From NCBI RefSeq assembly GCF_037176765.1, contig NC_090022.1:50779209-50843208 (forward strand): 64,000 bases of DNA. The letters are read 5' to 3'. Every line of letters starts with the position of its first letter. The stretch's first letter is position 1. The notes below the pieces were generated by a model. The model did not search any database. It was not told the DNA's origin and was given only the letters and a program-made list of their open reading frames with translations. A program made the position numbers and the translations under genes. Of this stretch, positions 56,044-64,000 are shown piece by piece. Source of the DNA: Anolis sagrei. Lineage: Eukaryota; Chordata; Lepidosauria; Squamata; Anolidae.

Positions 56044-56463
56044 TTCGGTGGTGGCCCCTCGACTCTGGAACTCACTTCCTAAGGACATCAGGCATGCCCC
56101 AACTCTGGCAGTCTTTAGGAGGAGCTTGAAGACGTGGTTGTTCCAGTGTGCCTTCCCAGAATAATGATCCCATAGCACCCTGTCCTCCAAAGCACTTTAT
56201 ATTGTTTTAGGTCTGCTTGTATGTGTCCACAAACTGCCCCATCACTTTTTCGCCCATGTCCAGCATTATTTTTTTAATTTTAATTACATTTGGCCTACCC
56301 ATAGATTTTAAAATGTGTTGTCCTATTGATGTTAGTTATTGTTTTTAATTGCTTGTATGTTGTTATTGCTTGTATTGTTGTATTTTGGGCTTGGCCTCAT
56401 GTAAGCCGCACCGAGTCCCTTGGGGAGATGGTAGCGGGGTATAAATAAAGTGTTATTATTATT
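56044..56463 (+). repeat. L2-type LINE 3' end nested in CR1
   Basis: It encodes FSVVAPRLWNSLPKDIRHAP and VFRRSLKTWLFQCAF, the usual L2 ORF2 ending. The 3' UTR is 'gccgcaccgagtcccttggg' and 'gcggggtataaataaag' with an (ATT)n tail. It is flanked by CR1 on both sides. Confidence 0.8.
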
Positions 56464-56715
56464 CAACCTACAAGAAAGGAGATTCCATCTGAACATGAGG
56501 AAGAACTTTCTGTCTGTGAGAGCCCCTTCAGCAGTAGAACTCTCTGCCCTGGAGTGTGGTGGAGGCTCCTTCTTTGGAGGCTTTTAAACAGAGGCTGGAT
56601 GGCCATCTGTCAGGGGTGCTTTGAATGCAATCTTCCTGCTTCTTGGCAGGGGGTTGGACTGGATGGCCCATGAGGTATCTTCCAACTATGATTCTATAAC
56701 CTGTGAGATAAATGT

Positions 56716-56890
56716 ATTGTCGAAGGCTTTCATGGCCGGAATCACTCAGTTCTTGTGGGTTTTTTCGGGCTATATGGCCATGTTCTAGAGGCATTTCTCC
56801 TGACGTTTCGCCTGCATAGATGCAGGCGAAACGTCAGGAGAAATGCCTCTAGAACATGGCCATATAGCCCGAAAAAACCCACAAGAACTG
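56716..56890. mobile_element. Fold-back unit made of Penelope termini, 14-bp duplication
   Basis: Inverted halves meet at 'gcctgcatagatgcaggc'. The outer part of the left arm is longer ('attgtcgaaggctttcatgg'). A perfect 14-bp duplication TGTGAGATAAATGT flanks it (56702-56715, 56891-56904). It inserted immediately after the CR1 copy. Confidence 0.8.
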
Positions 56891-56984
56891 TGTGAGATAA
56901 ATGTTTGATATTACATATGATTGGGATTGAGGGCAAAAAAGGATATGAAAATGTCAAGACCAAGGATATAGTGTACGTATAAAC

Positions 56985-57043
56985 TGTGCAGGGGGTTGGA
57001 CTGGATGGCCCATGAGGTCTCTTCCAACTCTATGATTTTATGG
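56985..57043 (+). repeat. CR1 3'-terminal stub
   Basis: 'gggggttggactggatggcc' and 'tctcttccaactctatgatt' are the last about 55 bases of a CR1 element, directly beside the CpG island. Confidence 0.65.
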
Positions 57044-57099
57044 GAGCTTCTGTTCGCCAGTTTTATTCGCACACCGCCACAAAACAAGTCTTTCCCGCA

Positions 57100-58150
57100 T
57101 TCTTACGACTCCACCAATCAGCTCTTCTCATAGAGACAACAAACCCCGCCCCGCCAGCAGCCAGGCGTGGATTGGCGGAGAGGGCCGCCCTTGGTCCCGC
57201 CTCTCTTGCGCGAGGGGGGGGGCGGGGGCGCCGTGGAGAGAGAGGCGAGTGGGGCGGCGGGGCTAAGATGGCGCCGCTGGCAGACCGCCAAGCCGGGCAG
57301 CGCCGCCATTTCCCTCCCCGCCCTGCCCGGCTTGCGCGTCCCTTTCGGCCCGGCGTGCTCCCTCCCTCCCTGGGCTCCAAAGCGTAGGCCGTTGCCGCCG
57401 CCCTGCGAGCGCGGAAAGCGTCCGCTAAGATGGCGGCGGGCTGGTTGGCGCTGCCGCCCCGTATGCAAAACACCCGCCGCCCCCTCCCCTCCGCCCTCCC
57501 GGTGGCAAAGGTAAAAGGGTCGGGTTCAAGCCACTGCCTCCGCCCGCCCAGACTCCATCTTCCTTCCGCCCTGACTCGCTCGCTCACGGCTGCTCTTCTC
57601 TCGCTGTCAGAGAAACAAGGCGCTAAGCAACCTCCTTCCAACCAGGCCGCTTCCCCCCACCCAACCCCCGAGGGCCAGGCGGAGAGGAGGAAGGGCCCAC
57701 TCCCTCCCGCATATGGGTTACCTCAGCTTTGGCACCCGAAGGAGGAGGCGGCGGGCGTCGTCGTCACGGTCTGGCCGGGCCCGGCGGCGCGGAGGGGGTT
57801 AACGGGCGGGGGGAGAGGGGGAGGGGAGAATGGCGGAATGGCGGCGGGTGTTTTTGTTTGGGGTGGAAGGTGAGCGGGCGCCGGTTGAAAGGTCAGGGTT
57901 CGTGACCCCGCCTGGCGCTGCTGTTCGCTGGAGCCGAGCGAGGCCGCCGCCCGGGAGCCTCCCCCCGCTTCCTCTTCGCCGCCTCACCCCGCCTCCCTCC
58001 CTCCCCCCCCCCACTCCGCCTAATGAGGCGGGGCTCGAGCCGCGGGAGGGGGAGAAAGGAAGGAGGGGCTACCTGGGGCAGCCTCGGGGGCGCGCGCGCG
58101 GGGAACGACCGTTGGAGGCGCGAGGCAAGCACGCAGGCAGGGCGAGAGGG
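57100..58150 (-). promoter_or_regulatory. NR2C2: CpG island, probable NR2C2 promoter and first exon
   Basis: This is about 1 kb of very GC- and CpG-rich DNA about 4 kb upstream of the first coding exon of NR2C2. It contains two YY1-type AAGATGGCG sites (near 57267 and 57427, plus strand), more ATGGCGG repeats near 57830-57845 and many GC boxes. No TATA box is evident. A minus-strand donor candidate 'GCTGAG|GTAACC' lies near 57715-57725. The motif orientation also allows divergent transcription. Confidence 0.7.
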
Positions 58151-58362
58151 AGGGAGGGAGGCAGATTAGATAGAAGCCACGCGCCAAAAGCAGGAGCCTC
58201 TTCCTTGCTATGGCATCCCCCCCAACAATAGTAAGTAATACATTTTGTTATTCGTACCTCCTCACAGTTCATAGTTAATAGGACACTCCTAAAACACAGT
58301 AGCATTAAAATACCTGCATTTAAGCATTTTGTCCCCAAATAATATTATTATTAATAATAAAA

Positions 58363-58490
58363 AATTATAGAATCAAAGAGTTGAAAGAGACCTCATGGGC
58401 CATCCAGTCCAACCCCATTCTGCCAAGAAGCAGGAATATTGCATTCAAATCACCCCTGACAGATGGCCATCCAGCCTCTGTTTAAAAGAC
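58363..58490 (-). repeat. CR1 LINE 3'-end fragment
   Basis: 'agttgaaagagacctcatgg', 'gccatccagtccaaccccat' and 'acagatggccatccagcctc' are reverse-strand CR1 3' end. Confidence 0.7.
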
Positions 58491-58504
58491 AGATTAGACA
58501 GATT

Positions 58505-58950
58505 ATTACCTGCCTCTATATATTTATTTAGAGCTTTTATATCCCATCCTTTCTCAACCTCCGCAGAGGGACTCAGGACGGCTAACAAAGTGGCACCCCA
58601 TGGCGCCCACATCAAAACATAAATATACAATTAACAGCAATGTAATAATAATAACAATATTAAACAGTATAAAACCATATAAACAATATAAAAACAGACA
58701 ACAAATAGTCAATGGTCATTATATGAATCATTATCCAAGGGCAGTCCATCAGTTCTAAATAAGTCAACACATCAGTAGGTCAGCCTATTCTCCAAAGGCC
58801 ATAGCCAGGATTTTACTTGTTTCTGGAAGGTCAAGAAGGATGCAGCAGATCTAATTTCATGGTTCAAGGCAGGGCACAACATAATTAAAAGATAGTGCTC
58901 AAGCAAAATATCACTGAAATATACGTGTTAAAATATTTCATCTCAAAAAT
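58505..58950 (-). repeat. LINE 3' region (L2-like)
   Basis: 'ttatatcccatcctttctca' and 'gggactcaggacggctaaca' at the left are a reverse-strand L2-like 3' end. The rest is degraded UTR and C-terminal coding text ('tttctggaaggtcaagaagg'). Confidence 0.45.
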
Positions 58951-58956
58951 AGTAAT

Positions 58957-59830
58957 AATAATACAATAAACTTTATTTGTACCCCGCTACCATCCACGCG
59001 TGGAGCCCCCGGTAGCGCAGTGGATTAAAGCGCTGAGCTGCTGAAATTGCTGAGCAAAAGGTCACAGGTTTGAATCCAGGCGTGAGTTCCCGCAGTTAGC
59101 CCCAGTTTCTGCCAGTCTAGCAGTTCAAAAACATGCATATGTGAGTAGATCAATAGGTACCACTCAAGCAGGAAGGTAATGGTACTCCATGCAGTCATGC
59201 TGGCCACATGACCTCCATTTCTTTGGCTTAGAAATGGAGATGAGCACCAACCCCCAGAGTCGGGCACAACTGGACTTAACTTCAAGAGAAAACAACCTAC
59301 CATCTCCCCAAAGGGGACTTGGGGCGGCTAACATGAGGCCAAGCCCAAAGTTACAGTACAGCAATATGAAATACAAAGAAGCAAAAATAACATGAAAATA
59401 AAATATATGAAGTAACAAAATAAAATAGTTTCTGAATAACATGATAGAGAAATACAACACAGTGGGCGGGCCAAATGCACTGGATGAGATAAGTAGTGGG
59501 AGAATGTATTTCTGAGGTCAGCTGTCAAAGGGGGCAAACAGACCTTCATTGAGGGCGGGGGGAAAGTGCGTCATGAAGACGGAACTGTAGTTGGAACAGA
59601 CGAAATAAGGAATATATGTTCACTCCCCAAGGGCACATCGGAAGGGCCAAGTTTTTAGGTCTTTCTTAAAAGCTGCCACCGTAGGGGCTTGCTTAATCTC
59701 ACTAGATAGTGAGTTCCAAAGCTGAGGGGCCACAGCAGAGAAGGCTCTCTTTCTCGTCCCCACAAGTACTTGTGATAAAGGGGGAGGGGGTAAAAGGAGG
59801 GCCTCCCCAGAGGTTTGAAGAGATTGTGCA
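58957..59830 (-). repeat. L2-type LINE split by a SINE
   Basis: The tail 'caataaactttatttgtacc' is followed by 'ccgctaccatc', then the SINE, then 'catctccccaaaggggactt'. The far part encodes L2 C-terminal text on the minus strand (around 59650-59720, 'ctttcttaaaagctgccacc'). Confidence 0.65.
58995..59296 (+). repeat. Sauria-type tRNA-derived SINE, 8-bp duplication
   Basis: The head 'gagcccccggtagcgcagtg' and B-box-like 'cacaggtttgaatccaggcg' are well preserved. The body has 'atgtgagtagatcaataggt', and the tail is 'gcacaactggacttaac'. The repeat CTACCATC flanks it (58987-58994, 59297-59304). Confidence 0.8.
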
Positions 59831-59929
59831 GATTTATGGTAGGAGATGCAATTGAATATAATGCCAGAAATGCATTATATTATTGCCAAAACTACAGCTT
59901 AATATGTAACATTAGAAAATGTTGACCAT

Positions 59930-60735
59930 TCCCGCTACCTTGGCAACCACCTCTCCACTAAAGTCAACATTGACACTGACATGCAACACTGCCTGAGCTC
60001 TGCAAGTGCAGCATTTTTCTGAATGAAACAGTGTTTGAGGATCGGGACATCCATAGGGAGACCAAGGTGCTTGTTTACAAAACTGTTGTTCTCCCAACCC
60101 TGCTATACGCCTGTGAAATTTGGAGTTTATACAGATGTCACACTCAACTCCTGGAATGATACCATCAGCGTTGCCTCCAAAAAATCCTGCAATTCTCTTG
60201 GGAAGACAGCGTGCTGGAAGAAGCAAAGACCACCAGCATTGAAGAAATGCTCCTACCCCATCAACTCCGCTGGACTGGCCATGGTGTCCGAATGACTGAT
60301 CACTGTCTCCCAAAGCAGTTACTATGTAGCGGACCCAGACGGCGCCCCCTTTCTTCGGTTCTTCTGCCTTACCACTATGAATCACCAGAACTCAAGAACA
60401 GGAAATGAAATGTTGGTGGACAGGAAAAGAGATTTAAAGATGGGCTTAAAGCCAACCTTAAAAACTGGCATAGACACCGAGAACTGGGAAGCCCTGGCCC
60501 TTGATCGCTCTAACTGGAGGTCAGCTGCGACCAGCAGTGCTCGAAATTCGAAGAGGCACAAATGAAGGGTGAAAGTTATAAGCATGCCAAGAGGAAAGCT
60601 TGTCAAGCCAACCATGACTGGGACTGTGGGAAAATATGTGGCTCAAGAATAGGGCTCTGTAGACCCACTGCCAAGATACTACACTTGGAGGATCATCATC
60701 CTCGGACTATGAGGGATCGCCTAAGCAAGTAATAT
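59930..60735 (+). repeat. LINE ORF2 C-terminal fragment, second copy of the 38767 family
   Basis: It encodes LPTLLYAC-like text, [19 protein letters not shown] and LRWTGHGVRMTDHCLPKQLL in more than one frame. An extra block of about 60 bases near 60329-60388 is absent from the other copy. It is decayed. Confidence 0.65.
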
Positions 60736-61800
60736 AATGTTACCTGCCTCTCTTTATGGTTCATGGCAGGGAACAACATAATTAAAAGATACTGCTAAAA
60801 CACAATACCATTGAAACATATGCATTAAAGGATTTTGTCCCAAAAGAAGAAGTAGTAGTAGTAATACCATCATTCATGGTCCAAGGTGGGGTACAACATA
60901 GTTCAAACACACCATTAAAACACAATACCATTTAAACACTTTATTAAAGAATTTTTCACATAATAAATTGTATTTGTTCCCTGCCTCTTCTTGGAGCTCG
61001 ATGCAAGGAACAACATGCTGTTAAAGTGTCATTAAATACTTAAATGATTTCGTCACATAATATACAAATAAAATGTATCCGTTACCAACCTCTCCTCAGA
61101 GCTCTAGGTGAGGATATGTCATAGTTAAAACACACTACTAAAACAAAATGCATATATTAAATTTATTTTATTTATTTATCCTATTTATGTCCTGCCTTTC
61201 CCTACCCTGAAGAGGACTCAGGGTGGCTTTACACATTTTCATTGCCTTTGGACAACATATAGTTAAAATACATTTAAGTTAAAATTTAAAATTGAAATTA
61301 ATGCACATTAAAACATATAAAAACATTGTATTCACTATTAAAATCACATAATCCACAATCGTAATCTGGGGCCGTTCCAACAATCATTGCACATATTCCA
61401 TAGCTGTTATTGCACTATAGTTGATCTCCAAAGGCTTGATCCCAAAGCCAGGTTTTCACTTTTCTTCTGAAGGTCAGGAGGGAGCAGGGCTGCTCTAAAG
61501 GTTTTTTTCCTATAATAATATTAATAACAATAATGCATTTTGTTGGATACCCGTATCTCCTCACAACTTGAGGCAGAGTACAATATATTAGTTAAAACAC
61601 ACTACTAGAATAGAATACTGTTAAAATACATATATGGAAAGACTTTCCCTATAATACTATATTTTATTTGTGGACACTTCTTGCAGCTCAAAGCGGGGTA
61701 CAGCATAGTTCAAACACAATACAATTAAAATACATAGAACAAAATTAAACCACTAATGCTAATAAAATGCAATCCCAGATTGTATAGGATAAGGCCACCC
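60736..61800 (-). repeat. Degenerate tandem series of LINE 3' tails
   Basis: Units of roughly 105-120 bases repeat a pattern of 'cctctc..gctc..ggcagggaacaacat', 'ttaaaacacaatac' and 'aaaggattttgtc' at about 60740, 60860, 60970 and 61080. Longer variants follow near 61190 and 61550-61740. Single units occur at about 58215 and 58860. They look like reiterated 3' ends of an L2-type LINE. Confidence 0.5.
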
Positions 61801-62420
61801 TGAAGGTAACCTGGACCTGAACCATGTAGAGCAGGGGTCCTCAAACTAAGGCCCGGGGGCCGGATACGGCCCTCCAAGGTCATTTACCTAGCCCTCATTC
61901 AGGGTCAACCTAAGTTTGAAACGACTTGAAAGCACACAACAACAACAACAACAACAATAATCCTATCTCATCAGCCAAAAAAAGCAGGCCCACACTTCCC
62001 ATTGAAATACTAATAAGTTTATATTTGTTAAAATTGTTCTTCATTGTATTGTTTTTAAGTGGTTTTTTTTTTTTGCACTACAAATAAAATACGTGCAATG
62101 TGCATAGGAATTCATTTTTTTCCAAATTATAATCCGGCCCTCCAACAGTTTGAGTGACTGTGACCTGGCCCTCTGTTTAAAAAGTTTGAGGACCCCTGAT
62201 GTAGAGCTTTAAAACTCAAAACCAACACTTTGTACTTTGCCTGGAAACTTATTGGCAGCCAGTGGAGTGACTTGAGTATAGGTGTAATATGTTCACTTAT
62301 GGATGTTTCTGTAACCAATCTGGCTGTCATGTTTTGAACCAGCTGGAGTTTTTGAACTTGGTACTGAGGTTTCTCAATTGCAGAAGTCCAATCTTGAAAT
62401 TATCAGCACATGCACTACCG
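61680..62420 (-). repeat. L2-type LINE fragment, split by a hAT element
   Basis: The minus strand encodes LVTETSISEHITPILKSLHW and LPISFQAKYKVLVLSFKALH, the known L2 ORF2 block, up to 62207. The matching 3' text continues left of 61832. Confidence 0.65.
61832..62198. mobile_element. Non-autonomous hAT element, perfect 8-bp duplication
   Basis: The ends are 'caggggtcctcaaact' and 'agtttgaggacccctg', exact inverted repeats. The flanking ATGTAGAG is perfect (61824-61831, 62199-62206). The 367-bp interior includes (AAC)n and a T-run and has no transposase. It inserted in an L2 copy. Confidence 0.85.
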
Positions 62421-62789
62421 TCTTCAGGTCCTCCAAGTCTAGGAAGGGCTGCAGCTGGCGGATTGGCCAAAGCTGATAATAAACATTATTGACCACATCT
62501 ACCTGGGCTGACATTTGGAGTCAATGATGGACTACTGTCATATGCAGACACTCATTGCATTTTTATCTTCTCTTGTTAGACCAGCTTGGAGAGCTCCTCC
62601 AGAACAAAGGTGGTTTTGTTGATAGAGGTTGGAGGTTTGCAGAGGGATGTGTAGAGAAAGGCCAGTTTGCTAGTCCCATCACAAGTTTTGATTTGGCCTT
62701 ATGGTCTGAATTGTGTTCTGTTACATTTATGTTGTCTCTGTACACATGGCTAGATATATTGCTATGAACATGAATTTATTTATATTGAA

Positions 62790-62915
62790 CCAACCTAAGG
62801 CTCGACTCTGAAGGAGCTGGGGGTGACCACGGCTGACAGGGAGCTCTGGCATGGGCTTGTCCATGAGGTCACAAAGAGTCAGAAGCGACTGAACACAAAT
62901 AAACAACAACGTGAG
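62790..62915 (+). repeat. Bov-B LINE 3'-end stub
   Basis: 'gaaggagctgggggtgacca', 'gcatgggcttgtccatgagg' and 'tcacaaagagtcagaagcga' match the Bov-B end at 27850-27980, ending in an AAC-rich tail. Confidence 0.65.
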
Positions 62916-63939
62916 CAGCTCTAGTCCATGAACAATTACATCACAATAGAGTTCTTAGTATTTAAGATGGCACTACACTTTAATTGATTGTGTTTTGAAA
63001 TTGTCAGGTTTCAAAATTTTGACCAATTATCATTTATGCATATATAATATATATTGAAATAATGCCAAAAATATTAAAAATGTAAACAATTTTTATTTGC
63101 CATGTTTGAGTAAAATCAGAATAAATGGGGAGGGGAGGGACGCCTGTGATTTCATTGTGCTGCTTCCAGTTGTGTGTGTGCGCGCTCTGATTTAAGAGCT
63201 TTTAAAGCCCTCGTAAGGATGGAAATCTGCGGTACTTTCAGAGCAATAGTCACAGCTATCTTGGTGGAGTTGTGATTGCTGCCAAACTATGAACTGTGCT
63301 TTAGCAGAGTTTCAATATATATTAAGGCAAGTGGTTGCAATGGGGCATATCTCTATGAGGCAATGACCTTTTGAAATTCCCATACTATCAAAGAGCACAC
63401 AAAACTGAAGTTTCAGATTTTCTTTTTCTTTTTTTCTGTATTTATCCTAGATTAAAATAAACCAAGGGAACTGTATAGGGAACTAGCAAAATATTCTGTG
63501 ATAAACAAAATACGCTTGGATCTCCAAAATAAAATCAGGAAAAACAAAAATAAACATGTGACTTCCTGACCCTTAGAAGGAACACCCAGATGGATATTTT
63601 GTAGAACAACCTCTAAATCACCAGTGGGCAAAGTGAAACCTAGTTGTACTATAAATCCCAGTAGTAGCACTAACTAGCCTAGACAGCCAGTGATAAGGAG
63701 TACCGCATCTAGAGGACCATCCTTTGCCCACACCTGCTTTAGATAAACTTTGAATTCCCGTTTCTCACAGGAATCTTTTTAACCCATGAGTCAGTTGTAA
63801 CACAGGGGAATTCAACATAAGGCTTAGACATGGTATGGGATTTCCATTAGGTATGCAGAGCTCAAACCACAAAGGCAGACATTAACACAGTAACATTGGT
63901 TTTGTTTAAAACCAACACTTTTAAGCAATGTTCATGTGT
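62916..63939. other. Unrecognised sequence upstream of NR2C2
   Basis: This stretch is AT-rich with a short GT/GC run near 63170-63185. I see no exon, RNA gene or familiar repeat in it. Confidence 0.5.
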
Positions 63940-64000
63940 CTTAACATTGATGTTTTGTTTTTGTGCATGCCTTCAAGTTGTTTCTGATTTATGGTGACCC
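63940..64000 (+). repeat. SINE type C head, cut by the window edge
   Basis: 'gcatgccttcaagttgtttc' and 'tgatttatggtgaccc' match the start of the SINE type at 188-352. It runs off the window. Confidence 0.5.

Larger units (their letters stand above)
55625..56700 (+). repeat. CR1 LINE 3' end, interrupted twice
   Basis: It encodes [34 protein letters not shown] and ELGMFSL, then after an insertion [20 protein letters not shown]. The 3' UTR resumes at 56464 ('tacaagaaaggagattccat') and ends 'ttccaactatgattctata'. Insertions are at 55825-55934 and 56044-56463. Confidence 0.85.

Noticed and set aside
57063-57641. Long overlapping open frames on both strands in the CpG island (up to 192 codons)
   Set aside because: Composition is extreme Arg/Pro/Gly/Ala from GC-rich DNA, with no domain. 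Such frames are expected by chance in CpG islands.
57430-57873. Plus-strand frame starting MAAGWLALPPRM as a possible divergent gene
   Set aside because: There is no recognisable protein, and the start coincides with a YY1-type site. Kept only as a hint for divergent transcription.
60740-61180. CRISPR-like array from the regular repeats
   Set aside because: Units are degenerate, AT-rich LINE tails without conserved repeat/spacer alternation, and the DNA is vertebrate nuclear.

Overview
This is vertebrate nuclear DNA. The genes are split by GT-AG introns, there is a CpG island, and the interspersed repeats are those of a squamate reptile. The repeats seen are a DIRS-type retrotransposon, Penelope-like elements, CR1, L2 and Bov-B LINEs, Sauria-type SINEs, a 5S-derived SINE, and many hAT and Tc1/mariner miniatures. 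The mixture looks most like an Anolis lizard. The genus is inferred from repeat content; no search was run.

Two host genes lie on the minus strand. MRPS25 (mitoribosomal small-subunit protein) fills 1.6-5.6 kb in four coding exons. They join to exactly 173 codons, the length I recall for the human protein. NR2C2 (orphan nuclear receptor TR4) fills 12.7-53.4 kb in 14 coding exons. They join in frame to 624 codons, or 596 from the internal start that matches the human N-terminus. Both reading frames are open and every junction has GT-AG. A GC-rich CpG island at 57.1-58.2 kb is the likely NR2C2 promoter. A long low-repeat stretch at 6.9-12.7 kb is the likely NR2C2 3' UTR.

All other features are mobile-element sequence or unrecognised intron. 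The most striking is a 5.8-kb DIRS retrotransposon (20.57-26.34 kb) in the intron between NR2C2 coding exons 11 and 12, on the same strand as the gene. It has a gag-like ORF, an RT/RNase H/methyltransferase-like ORF, a tyrosine-recombinase ORF, inverted terminal repeats with an identical 156-bp core, and the internal complementary region typical of the family. It looks whole and young. Other notable structures are a Penelope-like element with about 430-bp inverted arms, two small fold-back units made only of Penelope termini and flanked by 12-14 bp duplications, hAT miniatures in CTAG-centred 8-bp targets, nested LINE insertions, and a degenerate series of LINE 3' tails at 60.7-61.8 kb.

MRPS25 and NR2C2 lie head-to-tail here. 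As I recall, they are convergent (tail-to-tail) in human, so this suggests a local rearrangement or an assembly problem. Nothing here looks like an undescribed gene system. The novelty is in mobile-element architecture and in the possible alternative NR2C2 N-terminus.
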